Source: Rhodothermales bacterium
Lineage (GTDB): Bacteria; Bacteroidota; Rhodothermia; Rhodothermales; Bin80
Length of the DNA: 64,000 nucleotides
Assembly: GCA_028278205.1 (NCBI GenBank)
Contig: JANQES010000039.1
Span: forward strand, 26,236-90,235
Direction of reading: 5' to 3'
Shown here: positions 1 to 7,961 of the stretch, one piece after another
How the letters are laid out: each line of letters begins with the position of its first letter
Position numbering within the stretch: position 1 is the stretch's first letter
Made by a program: the position numbers and the translations under genes
The notes under the pieces: generated by a model
The model's input: only the letters and a program-made list of their open reading frames with translations
Databases searched by the model: none
Told to the model about the DNA's origin: nothing

Positions 1-837
1 CACGTCGAAGCTCGTGTCAACCCCGGCAGAGTCGACCTCGGCGACGTCGGGTAGCGCCTCGGGGGTGTCGCCGGTTTCCGGGGCGGCGGTGGTGTCGGCG
101 GCGGCGGTGTCGGGCATCGCCACATCCACCTCGAAGTGCTGAATGATGCGCTGGATCGAGGTGTTGAGTTCGCCGGGGTCAGCCATCAGGCGAAATTCGA
201 GCCGGGCCGTGCCCTTGAGCAGCTTACGCACGCGTTCGGGGTCGTCGATGCCGGGCAACTCGACGACGATGCGCCGTGAGCCTTGCCGCTGAATCGACGG
301 CTCGGTGACGCCGAACCGGTCTACGCGGTTACGAATGATTTCGATAGCGCGGACGATGGCGTCGTCGGCTTGTTGTTGGAGATAGCCTATCACCTCGGCA
401 TTACTAGACCGGCGGGTGATGTCTTCGCTGCGGAAGTAGCGCGAAAGGCTGGCGTTGGCATCCCGCTTTTCGAACTCTTGCTGGAAGGCATTGATGAGCG
501 CAACGTCTTCGACATTAGCGCGCTGGCTGGCCTCGCGGAGCACCGCGTCGAAGGTCTCGTCGCGGCGTTCATCGGCCAGTTGTTCGAGCAGTTCCGTGAG
601 CCCTACTTCGAGCGTGACGTGCATGCCGCCCTGGAGGTCGAGGCCCAGCTTGAGGGCATCCTCCTGAATGCTACGCAACTTGGTGTAGTTGTCCTGGCGA
701 AACGCCTCCTGCTCTTCTTCGGGGAGGTTGTTGATCTTCCGGTTGTAGTACAACCCCTGCATCGACGGGAAGAGGTACCAAAACGAAAGCGCCAGAAAGA
801 AGATCACCAAGCCGATCTTAAATCCGTTTCCTTGCAT
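1..837 (-). CDS. secD: Protein translocase subunit SecD, N-terminal part (runs off window)
   Basis: Read leftward from the ATG at 837, the frame stays open to the window edge (279 codons). It starts MQGNGFKIGLVIFFLALSFW, a first membrane helix, followed by the SecD hallmark LGLDLQGGMH near residue 60. Further on are EIIRNRVDRFGVTEPSIQ and RIVVELPGIDDPERV, which belong to the conserved periplasmic P1 region. SecD works with SecF and SecYEG in the inner membrane, using the proton gradient to help release exported proteins. The stretch after about residue 230 is rich in Asp, Thr and Ala and looks like a lineage-specific insertion. The 3' end, with the other membrane helices, lies outside the window. 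Confidence 0.93.
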   Translation of the reverse strand, partial: MQGNGFKIGLVIFFLALSFWYLFPSMQGLYYNRKINNLPEEEQEAFRQDNYTKLRSIQEDALKLGLDLQGGMHVTLEVGLTELLEQLADERRDETFDAVLREASQRANVEDVALINAFQQEFEKRDANASLSRYFRSEDITRRSSNAEVIGYLQQQADDAIVRAIEIIRNRVDRFGVTEPSIQRQGSRRIVVELPGIDDPERVRKLLKGTARLEFRLMADPGELNTSIQRIIQHFEVDVAMPDTAAADTTAAPETGDTPEALPDVAEVDSAGVDTSFDV

Positions 838-871
838 AATTACACCTGGGATTGAGGTTCAAGCCAAAGGG

Positions 872-1002
872 AAATGGGCAAATTGCAAATGGCAAATTGC
901 AGATGGCAAATGGCAAATGGCAAGCGGCAAATTGCAAACGGCAAAGCGCAAATAGTGGTTTATTTGCTTATTTGCCCATTTGCCATTTTGCCTGTTTGCC
1001 CA
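872..1002. repeat. Period-7/8 tandem repeat hairpin, GCAAATG family
   Basis: The left arm (about 876-952) is a run of degenerate heptamers of the form GCAAATG/GCAAATT. The right arm (about 960-1001) is a run of the complement, TTTGCCCA/TTTGCCAT. The two can pair into a long imperfect hairpin just upstream of secD and downstream of the next leftward gene. The same family recurs at 55,908-56,004. Confidence 0.85.
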
Positions 1003-1066
1003 AACGTCCGGCACAGCGCAGAACGCGCGCACACCGGCGTAAGAGAAGAGAAACTACACCGAAAAG

Positions 1067-1621
1067 CTAAGGACCGAGCGGTTGCGCCGCACAGCGGGTA
1101 CGCAGCGGAACGACAAAGGCCGGCGCCGGCGAGGGTTGCAACGACACGGCGAAGACCCGGCGGCTGAGATCATACCGGGTGAGCAACGCCAGCGCGGCCA
1201 TCCCTCGGTTGAGCACCTGTTGAGCCGCCACCGTGGCCGTCGTAAACGACGCGCGGGGCGGCACCGCTTCGCCTGCAAACCCGAGATAACGCCCCTTGAG
1301 ATACGAGATGAGCGCTTCGTTAGAGAGGCCGTCTGCCGAAAAAGCAGCGGCCAGGGGCTGTTCGGGATCCTCCGCTTCGTAGGCTTCGACAAAGGTTGCC
1401 AGGAAAGCCTCCAACGACCGCGCGCGGCTTTCTGACGCCGCCTCCAGGGCCTGCGCCACCGCCTCGCCGGCAGGGATGCGCAGTTGCAGGCGCACCCAGT
1501 CGGCATAGGACGCCGCGTGCCGCCCGGTATGTGCCGCCGTGGCAAACGTCACCGGCAGGAGACTGACCAGGAGTAAGGCCGCCGCCACACGCATTCCCCA
1601 TTTGGTGCGCAACCGGTTCAT
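1067..1621 (-). CDS. Hypothetical secreted protein
   Basis: 184 residues. I do not recognise the family. The N terminus is a clear Sec signal peptide: basic residues, then AAALLLVSLLPVTFATAA, with a likely cleavage after about residue 30. The mature part is alanine-rich and helical, without cysteines in its first two thirds, which suggests a small periplasmic or surface protein. It lies on the same strand as secD, 229 bases upstream of it, but a tandem-repeat hairpin separates them, so co-transcription is uncertain. An alternative leftward frame overlaps this region but has no signal peptide and arginine-rich, implausible composition. Confidence 0.7.
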   Translation of the reverse strand: MNRLRTKWGMRVAAALLLVSLLPVTFATAAHTGRHAASYADWVRLQLRIPAGEAVAQALEAASESRARSLEAFLATFVEAYEAEDPEQPLAAAFSADGLSNEALISYLKGRYLGFAGEAVPPRASFTTATVAAQQVLNRGMAALALLTRYDLSRRVFAVSLQPSPAPAFVVPLRTRCAAQPLGP

Positions 1622-1743
1622 CGACGTGGTGGAGTTGCGAGGCTTTCCGAACGAAATTCAGCGAAGAAAGATACGACCTGATCGATGCGAAGCACCGCGC
1701 CGTGTAGTGATTATTCTGCTAAATCGAAGGAAAAGATCCCTTT

Positions 1744-1768
1744 CAGAAAAAAGTGTCGTTTTTTTCTG
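1744..1768. terminator. A/T hairpin, possible bidirectional terminator
   Basis: CAGAAAAAA and TTTTTTCTG form a perfect 9-bp stem around a 7-base loop, with T-rich and A-rich flanks. It lies in the spacer between the divergent genes at 1621 and 1865. It could equally be a regulatory palindrome, because no gene points into it from close range. Confidence 0.4.
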
Positions 1769-1864
1769 ATTGAAGGCCGGCCTTAATCTTCGCCATCATC
1801 ATCTCAGGATGCTTTGCCCTCGCTGGATCGTTTGTGATCACGGGAATAAAGAAATTTTTTCAGT

Positions 1865-2284
1865 ATGCGGTGGAAACAAGGCAGACGAAGCTCGAACATC
1901 GAAGACCGACGCGGTTCCTCCGGGCGCGCACCGCGCGTCTCGCGCAAAGTGGGGGGCGGCGCCATCCTGCTGGCGTTACTGGCCGTTTTTGTATTCGGCG
2001 AAGACCCGGGCCAGTTGCTCGACCTGATGGGCGGCGACGGCCAGGCCACGGTGCAGCAACCCGCCTCCACCAGCACCGGCGGGCCGGAAGACGAACTGGC
2101 CGATGAAGGAATCCAGGCTGCCGCCTCCGTCGGCGACGACCGGCTGCAACAAGCCGCCGGGCGCCGCGTCCATCCCGAATCTTTCACCCACGGCTCCTCG
2201 GCGCAACGCGTGCAATGGTTCCGCACCGGCTTCAACTCCGGCGACGCCGGGCAGTGCGATACGTTCGGGGAAGCCGGGATGTAG
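1865..2284 (+). pseudogene. Neutral zinc metallopeptidase (YpfJ/Zn_peptidase family) with internal deletion
   Basis: The frame encodes 139 residues. The first ~75 match the start of the YpfJ-like putative neutral zinc metallopeptidases: MRWKQGRRSSNIEDRRG, then a membrane helix GGGAILLALLAVFVFGEDP. The last ~50 match the family's C terminus: SVGDDRLQ, PESFTHGSS, RVQWFRTGF and QCDTF. Family members are close to 290 residues with a central HExxH zinc site. Here the middle ~150 residues, including HExxH, are gone and the ends are joined in frame after EDELAD. It cannot be an active protease; I call it a remnant, although an in-frame membrane peptide could still be made. Confidence 0.8.
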
Positions 2285-2285
2285 G

Positions 2286-2389
2286 GGGAATGGCGAGTGG
2301 CGAGTAGCGAATGGCGAGTGGCGAGTGGCGAGTGGGGAATGGACTTTCTTCTTCACCATTGACCACTGGCTATTCCCCATTGGCCCTCT
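2286..2389. repeat. Period-7 tandem repeat hairpin, GCGAGTG family
   Basis: The left arm (2287-2341) is GGCGAGT-type heptamers. The right arm (2354-2388) reads CACCATTGACCACTGGC and then TTCCCCATTGGCC, roughly complementary. It sits between the converging genes ending at 2284 and 2391. Confidence 0.8.
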
Positions 2390-2390
2390 T

Positions 2391-3065
2391 CTACTCCCCC
2401 AAATTCCACTGCGTGATTTCGTCGAGGCTTTTGCGGTGGAGGTCGGGCACGGTGGCGTCTTCAGCGGGATAGCCGACGGGGAAAAGGATGTAGGGCCGTT
2501 CGTTTTTAGGCCGCTTCAGGATGTCGTTGAGGAAGCGCATAGGGCTGGGCGTGTGCGTGAGGGTGACAAGGCCCATGTTGTGGACGGCGGCAATGAACAG
2601 CCCGCAGGCGATGCCGCAGCTCTCCTGCACGTAGTAATTCTTCACCTTCGCCCCGTCGTCGTCCAGGCCGTAGGTCTCGGCGAAGCAGACGACGAGCCAC
2701 GGGGCCGTCTCCAGAAACGGCTTGTGCCAGTCGGTGCCCAGCGGCGCCAGCGCTTCGAGCCATTCGTCGGACATGCGCCCGTGATAGCTTTCGTGCTCCT
2801 CCTCCTCGGCAGCCACGCGGATCTGATGTTTGAGCGCCGGATCGTCCACGACGACGAAGCGCCAGGGCTGGCGATGCGCGCCGCTGGGCGCCGTGCCGGC
2901 GGTCCGGATGGCCAATTCGACGAGGCGGCGCGGCACAGGCCGGTCGCTGAAAAACCGGACGGAGCGCCGCTGGTTCATCAACGTGTAAAAGGCTTCGGCA
3001 CGCGCCTGCATCTCGTCTTCAGGCCGCTCCTGGTGCTGGTAGGCAATATGGGGATAAGGATTCAT
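2391..3065 (-). CDS. Nitroreductase-fold flavoprotein, iodotyrosine deiodinase (IYD)-like
   Basis: 224 residues, a normal length for the soluble nitroreductase fold. RRSVRFFS at the start and TAPSGAHRQPWRF (about 57-70) are the FMN-binding segments. The whole chain aligns with animal iodotyrosine deiodinase: VVVDDPALKHQIR, ETAPWLVV, ACGLFIAAVHNMGLVTLTHT, and the ending PVGYPAEDATVPDLHRK. The substrate-clamping triad of IYD (Glu, Tyr and Lys at spacings of 4 and 21) is present as E90, Y94 and K115. IYD reductively removes halogens from mono- and diiodotyrosine using reduced FMN. Bacterial homologues with this activity are known in Bacteroidota. The substrate here is inferred, and no halotyrosine pathway gene is adjacent. 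Confidence 0.85.
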   Translation of the reverse strand: MNPYPHIAYQHQERPEDEMQARAEAFYTLMNQRRSVRFFSDRPVPRRLVELAIRTAGTAPSGAHRQPWRFVVVDDPALKHQIRVAAEEEEHESYHGRMSDEWLEALAPLGTDWHKPFLETAPWLVVCFAETYGLDDDGAKVKNYYVQESCGIACGLFIAAVHNMGLVTLTHTPSPMRFLNDILKRPKNERPYILFPVGYPAEDATVPDLHRKSLDEITQWNLGE

Positions 3066-3215
3066 CGCGCGGGCAACGAGGGTTTATGGTTGAGGGTATG
3101 ATTCCAATTCCATCATGAAGAGGATGAGCAAAAACACGGCGCGCGGGAAAGAGCTTCGATTCCAATCAGGCAGCTTAATTGTCATACACCCTCGTTTCCA
3201 GCATCCGCGTCAAGG

Positions 3216-3482
3216 CTACGCCCTCCGGATCAAAATCGCGCGTCTGCCGGGCGGTTCGCCCCCCTCGTCCGGCGGGATGTGAACCGTGATGAGGCGACCC
3301 GGCTTGATGACATCGCGCACGAGGGCGCGGCCCGTCCGGCTTTCCAGAAACCAGTACGGAATGAATGCGATGTCGATGTAGGTGACGGTGAGGGCATCCC
3401 GGGTGGCGAGATCCACAGAAACGCCGCCGGCCCAAAGCAGGGGTAGAAACAAGGCCAGCCGCCATCGGATGTTTTTATTCAT
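3216..3482 (-). CDS. Small secreted protein, possibly frameshifted near its C terminus
   Basis: 88 residues as read. The N terminus MNKNIRWRLALFLPLLWAGG is a signal peptide or anchor, followed by VTYIDIAFIPYWFLESRTGR and VIKPGRLITVHIPPDEGG. I do not recognise the family. After DEGG the frame ends quickly at 3216. The -1 frame continues with protein-like sequence (TRDFDPEGVALTRMLETR) to a stop at 3175. The switch falls at a run of six G, where a one-base indel or sequencing error is plausible. The intact gene may therefore be 3175-3482 (about 102 residues). Confidence 0.5.
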   Translation of the reverse strand: MNKNIRWRLALFLPLLWAGGVSVDLATRDALTVTYIDIAFIPYWFLESRTGRALVRDVIKPGRLITVHIPPDEGGEPPGRRAILIRRA

Positions 3483-3564
3483 GACACGGCCTCACCTCGT
3501 CTTGTCGAAATCAACCAGGATCAGCCAATTTTTGTTTGACCTCGCTCAGGCGCATGAAAAAACA

Positions 3565-4314
3565 CTATTTCATCGCAAAGATCACCTGCACGACGGCGCG
3601 CACCTCGATTTCGCCGGCGGCGTAGGCATCCGGCTCTGGTTCGGCACTCCTGGATACCGCCAGTTGGGCCTGCGCCATGCGGACGACGGGCTGCGGAAAG
3701 CTGAAGCTCTGCTCGTTGACGGTCAACGCCCGGCCTACTTCTTCGCCGAGGGTGGAAGCCATGAGGTGCGCCTTCTCGCGCGCGTCGGCCATGGCTTTCT
3801 GGAGCGCTTCGTTGCGGGCGGTAGTGCGATCTTTCAACACGTAGGCGATGCCGTTGAGACGGTTAGCGCCCTTTTGCACGACCTCTGCCACCAGCGCGGG
3901 CAACGTCTCAAGATCTTCAACCTCGACGACGACCTGGCGCGTGGCTTCGAAGCCGACTTCGTCGTAGCGGCGGGTCTGGTTGTTGTATTCGCGGGCGGGC
4001 TGCAAGCGCAGTGTTTCGAGCCGCATCTTGGCCTCAGCGACGCCGAGGGCGCGGACGGCGTTCATCGCCTCGCGAGACGCAGCGGCGTTGAGTCGGCGGG
4101 CTTCTTCGGGATCTTCCGCCCGCGTGACGACGCCGAAGCGCACCGTCGCCTGATCGGGTTCTGCACGCACGATGCCTTCGCCGCTGACGCTGATCGTCCG
4201 TTTGTCGTCTTTCGTGTCCATATCCTGGGCCTGTACGGGGAGCATGATCAAGAGGGCCAACAACCATCCGGCCATCGACGGCCCTATCTTCGCAGAATAG
4301 CTCATCTTTGTCAA
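3565..4314 (-). CDS. SIMPL domain (DUF541) periplasmic protein
   Basis: 249 residues. A signal peptide (SMAGWLLALLIMLPVQAQ) is followed by the SIMPL/DUF541 fold: RTISVSGEGIVRAEPDQATV near residue 40, NAVRALGVAE, LETLRLQPAREY, and the C-terminal EALQKAMADAREKAHLMAS. The conserved glutamate after VSGEG and the A-EPD motif are intact. Family members are periplasmic or surface proteins related to Brucella BP26 that form channel-like oligomers; their biochemical role is unclear. Other start codons lie just downstream, but the first ATG gives a proper signal peptide. It stands alone, with asnS downstream beyond a terminator. Confidence 0.85.
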   Translation of the reverse strand: MTKMSYSAKIGPSMAGWLLALLIMLPVQAQDMDTKDDKRTISVSGEGIVRAEPDQATVRFGVVTRAEDPEEARRLNAAASREAMNAVRALGVAEAKMRLETLRLQPAREYNNQTRRYDEVGFEATRQVVVEVEDLETLPALVAEVVQKGANRLNGIAYVLKDRTTARNEALQKAMADAREKAHLMASTLGEEVGRALTVNEQSFSFPQPVVRMAQAQLAVSRSAEPEPDAYAAGEIEVRAVVQVIFAMK

Positions 4315-4378
4315 GTGTCTGGGTAAGGTTGCTGTTTACACACTCTTGAATAACTTTCAGCCTCCCGGCAGGTTCGGT

Positions 4379-4532
4379 GATTTTGGATTTTAGATTTTGG
4401 ATTTTGGATTGGGAAATTTCCGATCCTCTCTTAACAAACGAAAAAGCCGCGCCGGTTGGAACAGGCGCGTCTTTTTCGTTTGAGATGACGGTGCCGTATC
4501 AGACCAATCCAAAATCTGAAATCCAAAATCGC
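4379..4532. repeat. GATTTTG-family tandem repeat arms flanking a terminator
   Basis: The left arm (4379-4413) is a run of GATTTTG heptamers. The right arm (4504-4531) is the complement, CCAATCCAAAATC. They are separated by about 90 bases that contain the terminator at 4436-4481, so the arms could enclose it as an outer stem. The right arm abuts the asnS stop codon. Confidence 0.85.
4436..4481 (-). terminator. Rho-independent terminator after asnS (works both ways)
   Basis: AAACGAAAAAGCCGCGCC and GGCGCGTCTTTTTCGTTT form an 18-bp stem with one mismatch around a 10-base loop. The stem has A and T tracts on the two sides, as in a bidirectional intrinsic terminator. It lies just past the asnS stop. 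Confidence 0.88.
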
Positions 4533-6038
4533 TCAAGGAGCCAGGCGGCCTAGCAGGCGGGGGAAGGGGACGGTTTCGCGGATGTGATCGAGGCAGCAGA
4601 TCCAGGAGACCGTGCGTTCGAGGCCCAGGCCGAAGCCGCTGTGGGGGACCGAGCCGTAGCGGCGCAGGTCGAAGTACCACTCGAAGGCTTCCGGCGGGAG
4701 GTTATGATCGGCCACTTGCTTTTCGAGGAACGCCAGATCGGTAGCGCGTTCGCCGCCGCCAATGATCTCGCCGTAGCCTTCCGGCGCGAGCACGTCCATG
4801 CCCAGGGCGAGGCGGTCGTCGTCGGGATCGCGTTTCATGTAAAAAGCCTTGACGGGCGCCGGGTAGCGATGCACGATGATGGGCCGGTCGTAGTGCCAGG
4901 TGATCAGCGTCTCGTCGCTGCCGCCGAAGTCGCCGCCCCATTCAAAATGTTTCGCCGAAGCCCGCCATTGCGGGATGTTGCGAAAGTCTTCTTCGATCTG
5001 ATCGAGACGCTGGTTGATCTCGATTTCGCGGGCATCGATCTTCTTTTTCTGCCACTTTTTGGCCTGCCCGTAGATCTTCTGATTCTCTTTCCGTTCGTCG
5101 AGGAGGGCCGCTTTTTCGTCGTGCAAGGCCGCCTCGCGCTCATCGAGCATGGCGAGGGTCTCGTCGCTGCACAGCAAGTCTACCGCCTCGGTGTACGACA
5201 TGCGGGGGAAGGGCTTTTGCACGCGTTCCAGCGGGGCCGTATCGCGCCCGATCACTGCCAGCTCGGCCTTGCAATCGCGCAGTGCATCGCCGACGATGCG
5301 GACGAGGAAATCCTCGGCCAGATCCATGTTCATGTTCAGATCATAGAAGGCCATCTCCGGCTCGATCATCCAGAACTCGGTCAGATGGCGACGCGTCTTC
5401 GACTTTTCGGCGCGGAACGTCGGGCCGAACGTGTAGATTTTGCCGAAAGCCATGGCCATGGCCTCGCCGTGGAGTTGGCCGCTCTGCGTCAGATAGGCCG
5501 GCTGGCCGAAATAGTCGATCTCGAAAAGCGTGCTGGTGCCTTCGACAGCGTTTTCGGTGAGGATGGGCGCGTCCATCTGGATAAAGCCACGCTCCTGAAA
5601 GAAGGCATGGATGGACATGATGATGCGGTTTCGCACACGCATGATGGCCCACTGGCGTCGGCTGCGCAGCCAGAGGTGCCGGCGATCCATCAAAAAATCA
5701 ACGCCGTGGGCTTTGGGGCTGATCGGGTAGTCGTCGGCTATGCTGATCAGGCTCACCGCCGTCGCCTGGATTTCGAAGCCGCCTACCTGGCGTTCGTCCT
5801 TAACGACGCGGCCCGTCACGGCCAGAGCGCTTTCCTGCGTGGCCTCGCCGGCAGCCTGCCACGAGGCGTCATCGACCTCCTGCTGGTTGACGACGCACTG
5901 CACCATGCCTGAACCGTCGCGGAGGATGAGGAAATAGAGGCTTTTGGAACCCCGTTTGTTGTAGAGCCACCCTTTGAGCGTAGCCTGCTGCCCTTCGTGG
6001 CCGGCCAACGCGCCAATCGATACGAAATCTGATGCCAT
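4533..6038 (-). CDS. asnS: Asparaginyl-tRNA synthetase
   Basis: 501 residues, longer than the usual ~465. An N-terminal OB-fold anticodon-binding domain (about 10-110, GWLYNKRGSKSLYFLILRDG) precedes a class II catalytic core. Motif 2 is in TFRAEKSKTRRHLTEFWMIE and motif 3 is GFGLGLERTVSWICCL. The core ending IRETVPFPRLLGRL is typical of the Asn/Asp subclass, and the TRRHLTEFWMIEPEM context favours AsnRS. The extra length is a highly charged, probably coiled-coil insertion of about 60 residues around 285-345 (LDEREAALHDEKAALLDERK). It charges tRNA-Asn in the cytoplasm. Ten bases separate its start from the GWxTD gene stop upstream, suggesting co-transcription. Confidence 0.95.
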   Translation of the reverse strand: MASDFVSIGALAGHEGQQATLKGWLYNKRGSKSLYFLILRDGSGMVQCVVNQQEVDDASWQAAGEATQESALAVTGRVVKDERQVGGFEIQATAVSLISIADDYPISPKAHGVDFLMDRRHLWLRSRRQWAIMRVRNRIIMSIHAFFQERGFIQMDAPILTENAVEGTSTLFEIDYFGQPAYLTQSGQLHGEAMAMAFGKIYTFGPTFRAEKSKTRRHLTEFWMIEPEMAFYDLNMNMDLAEDFLVRIVGDALRDCKAELAVIGRDTAPLERVQKPFPRMSYTEAVDLLCSDETLAMLDEREAALHDEKAALLDERKENQKIYGQAKKWQKKKIDAREIEINQRLDQIEEDFRNIPQWRASAKHFEWGGDFGGSDETLITWHYDRPIIVHRYPAPVKAFYMKRDPDDDRLALGMDVLAPEGYGEIIGGGERATDLAFLEKQVADHNLPPEAFEWYFDLRRYGSVPHSGFGLGLERTVSWICCLDHIRETVPFPRLLGRLAP

Positions 6039-6047
6039 GTGCGTGGG

Positions 6048-7475
6048 TTAATTCGAGTATCCGTCGCTGAGTTCTTCCTGCCAGTTCGCCATTCTGCGCT
6101 CGCCGGCTACGGTCGAGTGAATCTGCTCAAATTCGCCGAAGCCGTCGCGGTCGGCAAAAACGAAGATGGCCTGGCCCTCTCCGGGGATGTTGTTGTACTG
6201 CCAGATTTCGTAGGGTTTGAAGCCCCGATCATAGAGATGCGGTTCGATGTTCGTCGGGATTCCGTACTTGATGATCACCTGGCCGCGGTCGGTCTCCCAG
6301 CCTTCCATCGTTCTGACGGTGTAGCGTTCGTTGGCATATTGAAGCCGCCCGTAGAAGTCCTCCCGGAACTCATTGACCGGGGTGGAAGGATCCGGGTCGC
6401 GCTTCTGCCAGAAATCCATCAAGAAACGGCGTTTTTCGTCGAGGTCTTCGATGCTGCGTACGCGCCGGTCCTCTTGCTCGGTGGCGATGACCCGCACGTG
6501 TTCAAGCCCTCGTTCGACCTCTTCTTCGCTCATCGTGGCGTAGGGACTCGCCTCGAAGGACGATTCGAGAGCCGCTACCGGCTCGCGCGCCACATCCGGG
6601 TTGACGACGAAGAACTTCCGGCTCTGCTCGGCTCTCGACTCGTTGTTTTCGTCGAGCAAGACGAGGCGGAGGAAGTAGGAGCCGCTGGGCAAGCCGTCTA
6701 GTTTGAACGACCCGGCCAGCACGTCGGGGGTGCGTGCTTTTCGCTGGGTGCGTCGCTGCAAACCGGGCAGCGGTTGGGGCTTATTGGCTTCGGCGATGTA
6801 GGCCAGGAGGGTGTACTCCCCTCCCACCGCTGCGATAGATTCGACCTGATAGGCTTCGGCATAGTAGAAGAGGTTGCTCATGCCCTGGCCGTAGAGTTGG
6901 TTGGCGTTGGGCCGGATGACGAGACCGTTTTTATAGAAGAGGTCTTCGCGATCCTGGCTTCGGGTAATGGTGGTCGCGAGCGTGATGTCGGAGAGGCCGC
7001 CGCTGCCGGTGAAGTCGGGCACGAGCACGTCGCGGCGCAGTTCGAGTTGCTGGCGTCCTTGCGCGGCGTCGGCGGGCACATTTACGCGGAGTTCGTACTC
7101 GCCGGGCGGCACGGTCAAGCGGGCCTGCCGCATGAGGTATTGCCCCTCAACCAACCCTGCGGTGTCAGCTACGGCGAAGTCGAGCGTCAGATCGTCCTGC
7201 CACACCGGATCACTGGGCGTGCCCTGCAACTCGGCCTCGGTGCTGCGCAGCAAGGTCAAGGTCAGCGGCAACCGTGCCAGAAAGTGCTCCTCCGTGGCCT
7301 CATACTGCAACGACGAAGCGCCAAAAGCCAGGTAGATCTCTAGCATAGATTCATTGTCATCATACGCAAAGGCAGCATGGTCGAGCCCCAGATCGACCGG
7401 CATCGTCTGCCCCAGGCTCCCCGGTACGATGAACAAGGCGAGGAGTAAGGTTGCTAAACGGATCGTGGTTTTCAT
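6048..7475 (-). CDS. GWxTD domain-containing secreted protein
   Basis: 475 residues with a signal peptide (ATLLLALFIVPGSLGQ). The C-terminal third holds the GWxTD domain: RRFLMDFWQKRDPDPSTPVN, then the degenerate hallmark EGWETDRGQVIIKYGIP and PYEIWQYNN. The first two thirds are beta-rich, probably immunoglobulin-like. The family is restricted largely to Bacteroidota, Chlorobi and Rhodothermota; its function is not established. It lies immediately upstream of asnS on the same strand, with a 9-base gap. Confidence 0.88.
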   Translation of the reverse strand: MKTTIRLATLLLALFIVPGSLGQTMPVDLGLDHAAFAYDDNESMLEIYLAFGASSLQYEATEEHFLARLPLTLTLLRSTEAELQGTPSDPVWQDDLTLDFAVADTAGLVEGQYLMRQARLTVPPGEYELRVNVPADAAQGRQQLELRRDVLVPDFTGSGGLSDITLATTITRSQDREDLFYKNGLVIRPNANQLYGQGMSNLFYYAEAYQVESIAAVGGEYTLLAYIAEANKPQPLPGLQRRTQRKARTPDVLAGSFKLDGLPSGSYFLRLVLLDENNESRAEQSRKFFVVNPDVAREPVAALESSFEASPYATMSEEEVERGLEHVRVIATEQEDRRVRSIEDLDEKRRFLMDFWQKRDPDPSTPVNEFREDFYGRLQYANERYTVRTMEGWETDRGQVIIKYGIPTNIEPHLYDRGFKPYEIWQYNNIPGEGQAIFVFADRDGFGEFEQIHSTVAGERRMANWQEELSDGYSN

Positions 7476-7778
7476 GGCTTCTCTGGCTAATCAACACCGA
7501 CGAGGTCGCGTCCAAGATAACACCTGGGCACGGCTTTGTGCTACGGATGCATTAGTGCCCTACTTGATCAAGGGGGCGAGAAGGGGAAGAACTGTTCCTG
7601 TCTTGCTTTCCCCTACTCTTTCTTGAGCGCTCTCCTTCGACTGAAAAACGCTCTGATGCGTTCCCTCAAAGGCCAAACAGCCACGCCGCGACCGCCGTCT
7701 TGGCACAGAGCAGAAACGCCCTCGCGGCCTTTTCAGGCGTCGTATCGCCCTGCACCGGCTGCATGGCTCCTTGTGTGT
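7476..7778. other. Intergenic spacer without recognised gene
   Basis: This segment lies upstream of the GWxTD gene and should hold its promoter. No convincing coding frame or RNA gene was seen. A modest CT-rich stretch occurs around 7600-7640. Confidence 0.4.
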
Positions 7779-7884
7779 TCAGGTGTTATAGTGTTTGAGT
7801 GTTATAGTTCTTGTCTAATAGCAGAGCTTCGCCGTTCAAACAAACGATAGAACGCAAACACCATAACACTATAACACCAAAACA
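7779..7884. repeat. Period-8 tandem repeat hairpin, GTGTTATA family
   Basis: The left arm (7781-7810) has GTGTTATAGTGTTTGA-type units. The right arm (7854-7884) has CATAACACTATAACAC. The ~45-base spacer is unrelated sequence. The same family recurs at 58,716-58,812. Confidence 0.85.
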
Positions 7885-7925
7885 CAAAAAAGAGCGCCCC
7901 GGCACCGTAATGGTACCGGGGCGCC
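7885..7925 (-). terminator. Intrinsic terminator of the giant surface-protein gene
   Basis: On the minus strand GCGCCCCGGTACC and GGTGCCGGGGCGC pair (12 of 13) around a 5-base loop, followed by a T-rich run. It lies 37 bases past the stop codon of the gene ending at 7962. Confidence 0.92.
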
Positions 7926-7961
7926 CCCGTTTTCATGGTCTCCTGAAGGAGAATGCTCGAC

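Noticed and set aside
876..1001. Regular short repeats taken as a possible CRISPR array
   Set aside because: Units are 7-8 bases with no unique spacers, and the arms are inverted complements; no cas gene is in the window.
1054..1545. Alternative minus-strand frame over the small secreted protein
   Set aside because: Arg/Ser/Pro-rich shadow without signal peptide; the overlapping 184-residue frame has one.
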